Positions 1-9,000 of a stretch of DNA of 64,000 nt are shown here, one piece after another; the first letter of the stretch is position 1; every line of letters starts with the position of its first letter. A program made the position numbers and the translations under genes. The notes under the pieces were generated by a model that ran no database searches, was not told the DNA's origin, and saw nothing but the letters and a program-made list of their open reading frames with translations. The stretch comes from Streptomyces fradiae (GTDB taxonomy: Bacteria; Actinomycetota; Actinomycetes; Streptomycetales; Streptomycetaceae). The stretch lies in NCBI RefSeq assembly GCF_041270065.1, contig NZ_CP065958.1, positions 372,001 through 436,000 of the forward strand, written 5' to 3'.

Positions 1-58
1 CGCTCTGATCGCCGAAATCCCCGTGCCTGGGCCGCCGTTGTCCTGTGATACTCCCCCG

Positions 59-970
59 ATGACCACCCTGCCTGCCGCCGCACTCGACTCGCTGTCCGGG
101 CTCGCCTTCGGCGATGCCTTCGGTGACCGCTGGTTCGGCATCCTGCGCCGCGAGGGACCGGCGGCCCTGGAGACCCGGACCCCGCCCCCGGAGCCGCTGT
201 GGCGCTGGAGCGACGACACCGCCCAGGCGCTCGTCCTCGTCCGGGAACTCGCCGAGGGCGCCGGCACCGTCGACCAGGACCGCCTCGCCCAGCGGCTCGC
301 CGAGGCCTATTCCGCCGACACCCACCGCGGCTACGGGGCCTCGATGCACGACGTACTGCGCCGGATCGGCGCGGGCGAGGCGTGGCGTGAGGTGGTCGCC
401 GGGCAGTTCGAGGGCATGGGGTCCTGGGGGAATGGAGCGGCCATGCGGGTGGCTCCGCTCGGCGCCTGGCTCGGCGACGACCTCGACGCCGTCGCCGAGC
501 AGGCCGCCCGGCAGAGTGCCGTCTCGCACCACCACCCGGAGGCGGTCTCCGGGGCGGTGGCGGTCGCCGTCGCCGCCGCACTGGCCACCCGCAGCCGCGG
601 GGCCACCGCCCCCGCGCGCCCGGACTTCCTCCACGCCGTCGCCGAACGGCTCCCCGTCGGCGACGTCCGGTCCGGCGTACGGATCGCGGCCCGGATGACC
701 GCGCACACCTCCGTCCGGCACGCCGCCGAGGTCCTGGGCTCCGGTTACCGCATGTCGGGCCCCGACACCGTCCCGTACGCCCTCTGGTGCGCGGCGACCC
801 ACCTCGACGACCTCCACGAGGGCCTCTGGAGCACCGTCGCGGGCCGCGGCGACATCGACACCACCTGTGCCATCGCGGGCGGGATCATCGCCGCCCGCAC
901 CGGCGTCGCCGCCCTCCCGCCCGCCTGGCACGCGGCCCGCGAGCCGCTGCAGGTCGGCAATCCCTTGTGA
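59..970 (+). CDS. ADP-ribosylglycohydrolase (DraG/ARH family)
   Basis: 303-residue ADP-ribosylglycohydrolase fold protein, expected to remove ADP-ribose from proteins or small molecules in the cytoplasm with two metal ions. Visible motifs: GLAFGDAFGD near residues 14-23, the metal-binding SDDT at 51-54 (W-S-D-D-T), GNGAAMRVAPLG near 125-136, and the C-terminal GDIDTT metal motif followed by AIAGGI near 264-276. These are the family's conserved blocks in the right order and the length is typical. The ATG at 59 starts directly at the conserved region; an in-frame ATG at 23 would add an unconserved leader. It stands alone, 129 bp before an unrelated hydrolase. The substrate cannot be told from sequence. 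Confidence 0.9.
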   Translation: MTTLPAAALDSLSGLAFGDAFGDRWFGILRREGPAALETRTPPPEPLWRWSDDTAQALVLVRELAEGAGTVDQDRLAQRLAEAYSADTHRGYGASMHDVLRRIGAGEAWREVVAGQFEGMGSWGNGAAMRVAPLGAWLGDDLDAVAEQAARQSAVSHHHPEAVSGAVAVAVAAALATRSRGATAPARPDFLHAVAERLPVGDVRSGVRIAARMTAHTSVRHAAEVLGSGYRMSGPDTVPYALWCAATHLDDLHEGLWSTVAGRGDIDTTCAIAGGIIAARTGVAALPPAWHAAREPLQVGNPL

Positions 971-1099
971 GCTTCTCTTCAAACGGCCTGGCTTTCGCGG
1001 AAGTGCCGCTCGCCGGGAGACGGAAGTCCTGGCGATGCTCGGCCCCGTGACGACATTTGTACAAGACCGAGGGCCGGCAGCCCCGGCATCCTCCCGGGT

Positions 1100-1909
1100 A
1101 TGGCTATCTACGACGGTAAGCATGTGCACGGGATGCACGTGGCCCACGACGGCCCGCGGGAGGCGCCGCCGCTCGTGCTCATCCACGGATCGGGGGCCTC
1201 GGGCAGCTGCTGGGGCCCGATAATGCCGGCACTGGCCGGCCGGTATCACGTCATCCGGATCGACCTCCCGGGCCACGGTCAGTCCCCCCCCGCGCCGTCG
1301 TACGACGTGCCTGAGCAGGCAGCCAGGCTGGCCGAGGCGCTCGATGAGCTCGGCCTTCGTGCGGTCACCGTGGCCGGGCACTCCAGCGGCGGTTACATCG
1401 CCACCGCCCTCGCCGAACAGCGCCCGGACCTGGTGGGTTCGCTCGCACTGATCAGCACTGGCCCGAGTCCCGACGCGCTCCTTCCGCAGCCCGTCTTCCT
1501 TCGGGCCCTGATCGAGCCGCCGCTCGGCCCGCTTCTATGGAGGGTCCGTTCCGACGCGATGCTCCGCCGGGGGGTGACCGCGGTGTGCAACCGCCCGGTG
1601 GACGTCCCGAACGACCTGGTCGCCGACGTACGGGGCATCGGTTACCGCACGTTCAGGACGGTGCTGCGCCACAACAGCGCGTACATCGCCGAGCGGAGCG
1701 TACCCGCGCGCCTGACCGCACTCGACGTCCCGGTTCTGGTGATCTTCGGCGCTGCCGACCCCCGCTGGGATCCGTCTTCGGCGCACCACTACGACACGGT
1801 GCCGAACGCGCGAGTCGAGCAGCTGCCCGACGTCGGGCACTTCCCCATGCTCGAAGCGCCGCAGACGACCAGCGAGTTGCTGCTGCACTTCGCAGCGACG
1901 GGCCGCTGA
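1100..1909 (+). CDS. alpha/beta fold hydrolase
   Basis: 269-residue single-domain alpha/beta hydrolase. The oxyanion-hole loop is LIHGSGASGSCWG near residues 27-39, the nucleophile elbow is GHSSG with Ser95, the acid is probably the Asp in FGAADPRWDP near 218, and the His is in DVGHFPMLEAP near 247, so the full triad appears intact. No signal peptide or membrane segment is seen, so it is probably cytoplasmic. No strong Shine-Dalgarno lies before the ATG, but the N-terminus aligns well from here. A TTGTACAA-like palindrome lies just upstream around 1060. It ends 23 bp before the AraC-type gene, so the two may be co-transcribed. The substrate is unknown; esterase, lactonase or haloperoxidase-like activities are all possible. 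Confidence 0.85.
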   Translation: MAIYDGKHVHGMHVAHDGPREAPPLVLIHGSGASGSCWGPIMPALAGRYHVIRIDLPGHGQSPPAPSYDVPEQAARLAEALDELGLRAVTVAGHSSGGYIATALAEQRPDLVGSLALISTGPSPDALLPQPVFLRALIEPPLGPLLWRVRSDAMLRRGVTAVCNRPVDVPNDLVADVRGIGYRTFRTVLRHNSAYIAERSVPARLTALDVPVLVIFGAADPRWDPSSAHHYDTVPNARVEQLPDVGHFPMLEAPQTTSELLLHFAATGR

Positions 1910-1932
1910 CACCCATCGCCTAGCCTGGTGCT

Positions 1933-2824
1933 GTGAAGTCCGCCGAATCACCACCTGACTGGGCGTCGGTGGAGGTCGTCGTGCCCCGGCAACCGGGTCG
2001 GCTGCCGGGAGTCAGCATGGCTGGGTTCCGCCAGCGCGCTCCGGCGCGCGTGGATATCGCCATGGTCGTGCACCCCTCAGTCACTCTGTTCGTGGACCTG
2101 AGCGACGGAGACAGCCTTGTCCACGACGCCCACGGCCGGCGCGGATGCGGCAGCACGGTCGTTGGACTGGCACCGGGCGACCTTCGGCTCGGGGGCCGGG
2201 CGGCCGGGGGGGATCGAGTGCCTCCAGATCCGGTTGTCGCCGGTCCTGGCGGTTGCGGTGTTCGGAGCATCGACCGACCTCAGCGGGACGGTGGTCTCCT
2301 TGGAGGATGTCTGGGGCCGCGATGCCGGGAGAACCGAGGAGAGGCTGCGGGCCGCCGCGTCGTGGGACGAGCGGTTCACGATCGCAGCGGATGCCCTTGG
2401 CCGACGGATGAGCGCCCGCCCGTCGCTCGATCCAGAGGTCGCCGCTGCCTGGTGGCTGATGCGCACCGGCCGGGGACGGGTGCGCGTCGACAGCCTTGCG
2501 AGCGAGGTGGGATGGAGCCGTCAGCGCCTGTGGTCCCGCTTCCGGTCCCAGATCGGCCTCACGCCCAAGCACGCCGCCCGGCTGGTGCGCTTCGATCACG
2601 CCGCCCATCTCCTCGCGGCGGGTAACACCGCCGCCCAGGTGGCGGCCGAAGGCGGCTACGTCGATCAGGCCCACCTCCACCGCGAGGTCAAAGCGTTCAC
2701 CGGGGTGACACCCACCGCCGTAGCCGCTGCGCCGTGGCTCGCCATCGATGACGTCGCGTGGCCGACCTCGTTCGCGGACCTGACACCGTCGACGTCTCCG
2801 ATCCATCAGGTTCCGGCGAAGTGA
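1933..2824 (+). pseudogene. AraC-family transcriptional regulator, frameshifted
   Basis: The C-terminal part (frame from 2117) carries a clear AraC double helix-turn-helix: LASEVGWSRQRLWSRF, then GLTPKHAARLVR and AAEGGYVDQAHLHREV. The N-terminal ligand-sensing half lies in a different frame that opens at a GTG at 1933 (PGRLPGVSMAGF, then VHPSVTLFVDL, then GLAPGDLRLGGRAAGG). The two frames join exactly at a run of seven G (2206-2212): removing one G gives GRAAGGIECLQIRLSPV, a smooth full-length regulator of about 296 residues. This is therefore either a one-base insertion mutation or a homopolymer sequencing error. The shorter reading, starting at ATG 2117, would lack most of the sensing domain. 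The likely target is the adjacent hydrolase gene. Confidence 0.8.
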
Positions 2825-2883
2825 GCTGAGATCCCACGAGAGACGAGGCATCGTCTCTCAGCCCGTGCCCGGCCGGATGACCG

Positions 2884-4074
2884 TCAGCGGCGGACGCGGG
2901 GCATGCCCAGGCCGATCCAGGAGATGATCTCGCGCTGGATCTCGTTGTTGCCGCCGCCGAAGGTGAAGATGACGGCGGAGCGGTAGCCGCGTTCGAGTTC
3001 GCCGTGGAGGACCGCGCCGGCGGAGCCCTCCTTGAGTGCGCCGGCCGCGCCGGTGACCTCCATGAGGGCGGCGTAGGCGTCGCGGCGGGCCTCGGAGCCG
3101 TAGACCTTGACGGCGGAGGCGTCCTGGGGGGTGAGGGTGCCGTGCTGGACGGCGTTCACCATCTGCCAGTTGAGGAGTTTCATCGCGTCGAGGCGGGCGT
3201 GGGTGCGGGCCAGGGTGCGGCGGACCCAGCCGAGGTCGAGGACGCGACGGCCGTCGGCGAGTTTGGTGTCGGCGGCCCAGCGCTGGACGTCGTGGAGGGC
3301 GCGAATGGCCATGGTGCCGTGGGCGGCGAGCGTGACGCGCTCGTGGTTGAGCTGGTTGGTGATCAGCCGCCAGCCCTTGTTCTCCTCGCCGACCCGGCGC
3401 GAGCAGGGGACGCGGACGTTCTCGTAGTAGCTCGCGGTGGTGTCGTGGGAGGCGAGGGTGTTGATGAGGGTGCAGGAGTAGCCGGGGTCGCTGGTCGGCA
3501 CCAGCAGCATGGTGATGCCCTTGTGCGGCGGGGCGGCCGGGTCGGTGCGGACGGCGAGCCAGACCCAGTCGGCGGTGTCGCCGTTGGTGGTCCAGATCTT
3601 CTGCCCGTCGACCGTGTAGTGCCCGGTGATCTCGTCGCCCTCGCGGACGGCCCGGGTCTTGAGCGCGGCGAGGTCGGTGCCGGCGTCGGGCTCGCTGTAG
3701 CCGATCGCGAAGTCGATCTCGCCGGAGAGGATCTTCGGCAGGAAGGAGGCCTTCTGCTCGTCCGTGCCGAACTGCATGATCGTCGGCCCGACGGTGTTCA
3801 GGGCCATCAGCGGCAGCGGCACGCCGGCCTGGGCGGCCTCGTCGAAGAAGATGAACTGTTCCATCGGGGTCAGGCCGCGCCCGCCGTACTCGGTGGGCCA
3901 GCCGACCCCCAGCCAGCCGTCGGCGCCGAGCCGGCGCACGGTCTCGCGGTAGAAGCGCTTCTGGGAGGCGGGGTCGGCATACCGGGCGTGCACGTCCTCG
4001 GGGACCAGCTCGGCGAAGTACGCGCGCAGCTCGGCGCGGAGGCGGTGCTGGGCGGGCGTGTACTCGAGGTGCAT
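2884..4074 (-). CDS. acyl-CoA dehydrogenase family protein
   Basis: 396-residue flavin acyl-CoA dehydrogenase. The family order is visible: N-terminal helical domain (YTPAQHRLRAELRAYF), GWPTEYGG, the flavin/substrate block FAIGYSEPDAGTDLAALKT, QKIWTTNGDTADW, and the C-terminal FTFGGGNNEIQREIISWIGLG. The spacing and the GGGNNEIQRE ending resemble the actinobacterial FadE enzymes of sterol or branched-acyl degradation rather than short-chain ACADs. The ATG at 4074 is preceded by GGGAG at good distance; an upstream in-frame ATG at 4116 would only add an unconserved extension. It is a single gene, convergent with the AraC gene; no acyl-CoA partner is adjacent. The acyl substrate is unknown. Confidence 0.9.
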   Translation of the reverse strand: MHLEYTPAQHRLRAELRAYFAELVPEDVHARYADPASQKRFYRETVRRLGADGWLGVGWPTEYGGRGLTPMEQFIFFDEAAQAGVPLPLMALNTVGPTIMQFGTDEQKASFLPKILSGEIDFAIGYSEPDAGTDLAALKTRAVREGDEITGHYTVDGQKIWTTNGDTADWVWLAVRTDPAAPPHKGITMLLVPTSDPGYSCTLINTLASHDTTASYYENVRVPCSRRVGEENKGWRLITNQLNHERVTLAAHGTMAIRALHDVQRWAADTKLADGRRVLDLGWVRRTLARTHARLDAMKLLNWQMVNAVQHGTLTPQDASAVKVYGSEARRDAYAALMEVTGAAGALKEGSAGAVLHGELERGYRSAVIFTFGGGNNEIQREIISWIGLGMPRVRR

Positions 4075-4153
4075 GGCGTCTCCCGTGGCAGGTGGCTCCG
4101 CGCGGTGGTGCGCCACGGTAGAACGTGTTCCATAAATGCGGAAGGCCCGTGCG

Positions 4154-4228
4154 GGGCCGATCCCGGACGGGCCGATCCGGCACGGGCCCGTCTCGGACGG
4201 GCCGATGCCGGACGGGCCGATCCCGGAC
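4154..4228. repeat. 15-bp tandem repeat, five copies plus a partial
   Basis: Five consecutive imperfect copies of GGGCCGATCCCGGAC (4154, 4169, 4184, 4199, 4214) and a truncated sixth from 4229. Copies 1 and 5 are identical and the others differ at one to three positions. The repeat lies between the acyl-CoA dehydrogenase start and the end of the small gene at 4270, so it is intergenic upstream sequence for the dehydrogenase. Confidence 0.85.
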
Positions 4229-4269
4229 GGGCCGTTCCGCCGCCCCCGGGAGCGGGGGCCGAGCGCTCC

Positions 4270-4479
4270 TCAGGGGAGCAGCTCGTCCATGCAGGCCTGC
4301 CCCTTCTCCGCCATGCGCCGCTCGGCCCAGGCGATGTTCTTCGGATTCACGTCACGGCCGGACGCGAGGACGACGTCCTCGGCCGTGTACTCGCCCTCGG
4401 ACCCCGCGTGGAGCAGCCGGTCGGGTGTCGGGCGGTCCCCCCCGACCCCCCGGGACGTCTTGTCGGTGTCACCGTTCAT
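4270..4479 (-). CDS. conserved small hypothetical protein
   Basis: 69-residue soluble acidic protein starting MNGDTDKTSRG and ending RRMAEKGQACMDELLP. The core GSEGEYTAEDVVLASGRDV looks conserved and resembles small Streptomyces proteins with no assigned function. The ATG at 4479 has an excellent GAGGAGG ribosome site 9 bases upstream, which supports a real gene although no family function is recognised. It is divergent from the siderophore-interacting protein gene with 219 bp between starts. No signal peptide, membrane segment or cysteine cluster is present. Confidence 0.7.
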   Translation of the reverse strand: MNGDTDKTSRGVGGDRPTPDRLLHAGSEGEYTAEDVVLASGRDVNPKNIAWAERRMAEKGQACMDELLP

Positions 4480-4698
4480 GCCGCGAGCCTCCTCTTCTGC
4501 AATGTTCTGCAGGCACTCGCCATTCTCGTGTCCCGGTCGCGCCCCCGCATCCGGGCCCGGTCCCGGGCCCGGGACCCGGTCGTGTCGGTCGCGTGTCGGC
4601 GGCGTGTCGGTCGCGGCCGGGAGTGTGGGGGCACGAGAACGCGAGCCCGCGGAGACCGTGGAGACCGTGGAGTCCGCGAGCCCGGAAAGGGAGCCCCC

Positions 4699-5610
4699 AT
4701 GACGACACAACGCCGCGACACCGCCTTCCCCCTGCGCCGGGTGCGGGTGACGGGCGTCCGCGCGGTCACCCCGCGGATGGTACGGGTCACCCTCGGCGAC
4801 CCGTCGCTGACCGGCGCGCCGCTCGACCGGCCCGACGCGCAGGTGAAGCTGTACTTCCCGCGCCCGGGGCAGCCGGAGCCGGAGCTGCCGTCGCCGGACC
4901 CGGGCGGGGACGTGATGCGCTGGTACGGGGCCTTCGCGGCGATCCCGGAGGAGCGGCGGCCGTGGATGCGGAGCTACACGGTCCGGGCGCACGACGCGGA
5001 GGCCGGGACCGTCGACATCGACTTCCACCTCCATGGGGGTGGTGGCGCGGACGGGCCGGCGACACGGTGGGCGCGGGGTGCGCGGGTCGGGGACGTACTG
5101 GGGATGTTCGGGCCGTCGGACCTGTTCGCCGCGCCCGTCGACCCGGGGTCCGGCGACTGGGCGCTGCTCGTCGCCGACGCCTGCGCGCTGCCCGCCCTGG
5201 CCACGGTCGTCCGGGCCCTGCCGCCCGGGCACCGGGCCGTCGCCTTCGTCCAGGTCGCCGGGCCGGAGGAGCGGCAGCCGCTGCCGACGGCCGGGGACCT
5301 GACCGTGCACTGGCTGTACGGGGAGGGGCCCGGGCCCGCGGTGTCGGCGGTACGGGCGGCGGGCGGGCTGCCGGCGGGCGCGCCGTACGCGTGGCTGGCC
5401 GGCGAGGCCGGGGCCGTACGGGCACTGCGGCGGCACCTGGTCGCGGAGCGCGGGACCGACCGGCGGGCCATCGACTTCGCCGGGTACTGGCGCCGCCGCC
5501 TCACTCAGGACGACGCGCCGACCCCGGAGGACCTGGCGGAGGCCCGGGAACGGCTCGCGCTGCACGCCGAGCGGGCTCCCGGACCCGCCGGGCCGCCTCC
5601 CGTACGGTGA
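4699..5610 (+). CDS. siderophore-interacting FAD-binding protein
   Basis: 303-residue SIP/ViuB-type flavin reductase, which releases iron from Fe(III)-siderophores in the cytoplasm. The N-terminal FAD-binding barrel contains WMRSYTVR near residues 88-95 and VDIDFHLHGGGGADGPATRW, with the loop that contacts FAD. The C-terminal NAD(P)H-binding/SIP domain runs from DWALLVADACALPAL to about GYWRR near 260. The start ATG is preceded by GGAAAGGGAG. No siderophore synthase or importer is adjacent and no recognisable iron box was found in the 219-bp divergent region. Its 3' end overlaps the oppositely oriented SARP regulator by 110 bp. Confidence 0.88.
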   Translation: MTTQRRDTAFPLRRVRVTGVRAVTPRMVRVTLGDPSLTGAPLDRPDAQVKLYFPRPGQPEPELPSPDPGGDVMRWYGAFAAIPEERRPWMRSYTVRAHDAEAGTVDIDFHLHGGGGADGPATRWARGARVGDVLGMFGPSDLFAAPVDPGSGDWALLVADACALPALATVVRALPPGHRAVAFVQVAGPEERQPLPTAGDLTVHWLYGEGPGPAVSAVRAAGGLPAGAPYAWLAGEAGAVRALRRHLVAERGTDRRAIDFAGYWRRRLTQDDAPTPEDLAEARERLALHAERAPGPAGPPPVR

Positions 5611-8600
5611 GCGCCGCGCCCTCCTCGTACCGCACGGCGAACACCTCCGGCGCGAGGGCGGCGCGCAGGTCCCGCTCCGCGTGGGCGCGCACCGAGGTCT
5701 CGGTGGTGGCGGTGAGCGGGCGGATGCCCGCGCCGCCGGAGGTGCCGCGGTGGGCGTCGTACGCGCCGAGCAGCCGTGCGCCCTCCTCGGCGGCCCCGGA
5801 TCCGGCGAGGGCCCAGGCGGCGGTGGCGAACTGGGTGACGATCAGACAGGGCGCCACGAGGTACGCCAGCGCCTCCATCTCCCGTACGGCGCCCGCGAGT
5901 CGTGCCTCGGCCTCCGCGTACCGTCCGTCGACGCAGTCGAGCCAGCCGCCGAGGCCGTTCAGCATGCCCTGGAAGAGTCCGGGGGTGATGTCGTTGAACT
6001 CCTGCTGCATGTGGTGGAGTTGGTCGCGGGCGGGACCGGTGCGCCCCGTGTTGCCGTAGTGCTGGGCGAGCAGCAGTCGGGCGGTGCTGACCGCCTCGAC
6101 GCCCGACTCGCCGGACTCCGCGGCCGCTTCGACCAGCATCCGCTCGGCGGCCTCCCGCGCCGCCGGGTCCTCCGCCACCTCGGGGGTGCGGAGCCGTACG
6201 GCGGCGAGGAGCGCCCTGAACACGGGGATCTGCGAGCGGGCACCGAGGCGGGCGACCGCGTCGACGGCCCGCGCGAAGTCCGCGGCGGCCTCGGCGGTGC
6301 GCCCGGCCCGCTCATAGGTCTCGCCGCGCGCGGCCAGCGCCTCGGCGATCCCCCAGGAGTCCCCGGCCTCCTCGAACCGGGCCAGCGCCTCCTCCGCGTC
6401 GCGCTCCTGGCCGCCCAGCAGCTTGGCGCGCAGGAGAAGCGCGTACGCCAGATCCCAACCGGCGCCGTCGCCGTCACCCTCGCCGTGCGCGCGGGCGGCG
6501 GCGACCAGGGCGGCCAGCGTCTCGTCGAGGCCGGCGAACCGCCCCGTCATCAGCTGCGCGAAGAACCACATCGTCCCGGGATGCCGGGACACCTGCGGCA
6601 GCCCGGGCCGGTACGCGGCGATCACCGCGTCAAGGCGCGCCCGGGTCTCCGGCCGCTCCAGCGCAGTGGCCCCGGAACCGCCCTCCGTGGCGAGCGCGAG
6701 CAACCGCCCACCGCGCCGCGCCTCCCACAACCGCTCCCCCGTCCACGGCGGCGGCACATCCCAGCAGCGCCCCTCGAACGCCTCCGCGGGCCGCACCGGC
6801 GCCGCGAACGGGTCGGGCCCGAGCGCGGCAGCCGCCCGCGTCCAGCTCCGCGCGTCGTGATGATGGTTCCGCAACTGCCAGAACCAGCTCATCGCCTGCA
6901 CAAGACACAGCGCCTCCTCCTCCGCCCCCACCCGCACGGCCGTGCGCAACGCCCCCCGCACGTTGTCATGCTCGACCTCCAATCGCGCGAGCGCCGACGC
7001 CTGCCCAGGCCCGCGCAGTTCCGGATCGGTGAGCCGGGCGAGCTCCCGATAGTGCACCAGGTGCCGCCGCTCGGCCGCGCCCCGGTCGCCCGCTTCGTCG
7101 AGCCGCTCGGCGGCGTACTCGGCGACGGTCTCCAGGAGGCGGTAGCGCATCCCGGCGTCGGTGGGCGTGGCGACGACGAGTGACTTGTCGACGAGGGAAC
7201 CGAGGAGGTCGAGGACGTCGGCGGGGGTGGCGGCCGAGCCTCCGGCCGGCGCCTTCGGCGCCTCCGCGCAGACCGCCTCCGCCGCTTCCAGGTCGCAGCC
7301 GCCCGTGAAGACGGACAGGCGGCGCAGGACGGCGCGTTCGGGGGCGGTGAGGAGGTCCCAGGACCAGTCGACGACCGCGCGGAGGGTCTGCTGGCGGGGC
7401 AGGACGGTGCGGGCGCCGGAGGTGAGGAGGCGGAAGCGGTCGTCGAGGCGGTCGGCGATCTGGCGGGGGGTGAGCATGCGGAGGCGGGCGGCGGCGAGTT
7501 CGATGGCCAGGGGGAGGCCGTCGAGGCGGCGGACGATCTCCGCCGCGGCGTCCCGGTCGTCGTCGACCGTGAAGCCCGGGCGGGCCGCCGCGCCGCGGTC
7601 GGCGAAGAGCCGCAGCGCGGTCTCCTCCGGCAGCGGGCCCAGCGGCCGCAGCACCTCCCCCGGCACACCCAGCGGCTCACGGCTCGTCGCGAGGACGGTG
7701 ACACCCGGGCAGCGGGCAAGGAGGAGCGCGGCCAGTTCGGCCGCGGCGCCCACCAGGTGCTCGCAGTTGTCGAGGACCAGAAGCAGACGGCGGCGGGCGC
7801 AGTGGTCGACGAGGGTGGCAAGGGGGTTGTGGTCAGGGGCGTCCGGCAGGGTGGAGCCGCTCCAGATCTGGGTCTCGCGGGCTTCGAGGGCGGTGAGGAC
7901 GGCCGCCGGAACGTCGGACTCCTCGCGTACGGCGGCGAGTTCGGCGAGATGGACCCGAACCTCCGCGACGGCGCCGGCGGCCGCCAGCGCGAGGCGGGTC
8001 TTGCCGACACCGCCGGGGCCGGTGAGGGTGACGAGCCGTGACCGGGTCAACTCCTGTGCCAGTTCGCGTAGTTCCTCGTCCCGGCCCAGGAAGGAGGTCA
8101 GCGGCATCGGGAGCGGCCGCCGGACCTCCGAGGGCGGGGTCGCAGGAGCAGCGGCCCCGCCACCGGCCAGCAACTCCGCGTACAGCCCGATGAGTTCCGA
8201 CCCCGGTTCGGCGCCGAGGCGGTCGGCGAGTGTGCGGCGTACCGTCTCGTACGCCGCTAGGGCCTCCGCCGGGCGGCCCGCGGCGCGCAGGGCGCGGATC
8301 CGCAGCGCCTGCAGCGGCTCGTCGAGGGGGTGTTCGGCGGTGAGGGCGGCGAGCGGGGCGAGGGTGTCCTGCGCGTGGCCGAGGGCGACGTCCGCGGCGA
8401 GCCGGTCGCGCCGGGCGCGGTCGCGGCGCGCCTCGGCCCGTACGGCGAGCGGGTCGGCCGGGCGTCCGGGCAGATCGGCGAGGGCGGGGCCGTCCCAGAG
8501 CCCGAGGGCGAGGTCGAGCAGGTGCGCGGCACGCTCGGGGCGGGCGGCGGCCAGCTCCCGTACCGCCTCGTCGGCGAGCCGTTCGAAGCGGAAGAGGTCG

Positions 8601-8920
8601 ATGTCGTCGGGGGCGGCGGCAAGGCGGTAGCCGCCGGGCGCGGAGGCGACGGCGTCCCGGCCGAGGGCCCGGCGCAGCCGCCCGACCAGGGCGTGCAGGG
8701 CGGAGATACGGTCCTCGTCGGTGTCGTCGGCCCACACCTGGGCGATGAGGGTGTCGGGGGCGACGGCCCGGCCGCCGGCCGCGGCCAGCGCGGTGAACAG
8801 GGCCCGGAGCCGGGCGCCCCTGAGCGGGGCGTCGTCGCCGTCGGCGCGCACGGCCCGGGCGGGGCCGAGGACGCGATAGGGGACGTGGTGGAGCGGGGCG
8901 GGGTCCGGGGGCGACTGCAC
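5501..8920 (-). CDS. SARP/AfsR-type transcriptional regulator (OmpR-BTAD-NB-ARC-TPR)
   Basis: 1139-residue regulator. Residues about 10-95 form an OmpR-like winged helix (YRVLGPARAV through RISALHALVGRLRRALG), about 100-245 the bacterial transcriptional activation domain, about 270-560 an NB-ARC/STAND ATPase with Walker A GPGGVGKTRLAL near 300-310, Walker B LLLVLDNCEH and the GLPLAIELAAARLR motif, then a long TPR-like helical C-terminus. This is the AfsR large-SARP layout, which activates secondary-metabolism or stress genes. The GTG at 8920 matches the family N-terminus; translation could also be opened up to 8992. It is divergent from the SpoIIE gene (80 bp) and its last 110 bp run antisense through the siderophore-interacting gene. 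No biosynthetic cluster is visible nearby. Confidence 0.9.
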   Translation of the reverse strand: MQSPPDPAPLHHVPYRVLGPARAVRADGDDAPLRGARLRALFTALAAAGGRAVAPDTLIAQVWADDTDEDRISALHALVGRLRRALGRDAVASAPGGYRLAAAPDDIDLFRFERLADEAVRELAAARPERAAHLLDLALGLWDGPALADLPGRPADPLAVRAEARRDRARRDRLAADVALGHAQDTLAPLAALTAEHPLDEPLQALRIRALRAAGRPAEALAAYETVRRTLADRLGAEPGSELIGLYAELLAGGGAAAPATPPSEVRRPLPMPLTSFLGRDEELRELAQELTRSRLVTLTGPGGVGKTRLALAAAGAVAEVRVHLAELAAVREESDVPAAVLTALEARETQIWSGSTLPDAPDHNPLATLVDHCARRRLLLVLDNCEHLVGAAAELAALLLARCPGVTVLATSREPLGVPGEVLRPLGPLPEETALRLFADRGAAARPGFTVDDDRDAAAEIVRRLDGLPLAIELAAARLRMLTPRQIADRLDDRFRLLTSGARTVLPRQQTLRAVVDWSWDLLTAPERAVLRRLSVFTGGCDLEAAEAVCAEAPKAPAGGSAATPADVLDLLGSLVDKSLVVATPTDAGMRYRLLETVAEYAAERLDEAGDRGAAERRHLVHYRELARLTDPELRGPGQASALARLEVEHDNVRGALRTAVRVGAEEEALCLVQAMSWFWQLRNHHHDARSWTRAAAALGPDPFAAPVRPAEAFEGRCWDVPPPWTGERLWEARRGGRLLALATEGGSGATALERPETRARLDAVIAAYRPGLPQVSRHPGTMWFFAQLMTGRFAGLDETLAALVAAARAHGEGDGDGAGWDLAYALLLRAKLLGGQERDAEEALARFEEAGDSWGIAEALAARGETYERAGRTAEAAADFARAVDAVARLGARSQIPVFRALLAAVRLRTPEVAEDPAAREAAERMLVEAAAESGESGVEAVSTARLLLAQHYGNTGRTGPARDQLHHMQQEFNDITPGLFQGMLNGLGGWLDCVDGRYAEAEARLAGAVREMEALAYLVAPCLIVTQFATAAWALAGSGAAEEGARLLGAYDAHRGTSGGAGIRPLTATTETSVRAHAERDLRAALAPEVFAVRYEEGAALTVREAARRVREPARRAARAVPGPPPGPPGSARRPE

Positions 8921-9000
8921 CGGCCCATTCTGCCGAATCCGTCCGCGTGGCGCCGTCCGCGCCATGGCGTGCGCGGGGTGCCGGTTCGACAATGGGTGGG

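Noticed and set aside
3004..4698. Plus-strand open frame running through the acyl-CoA dehydrogenase into the siderophore-interacting gene
   Set aside because: Only the part from ATG 4699 is conserved; the rest is antisense to the dehydrogenase.
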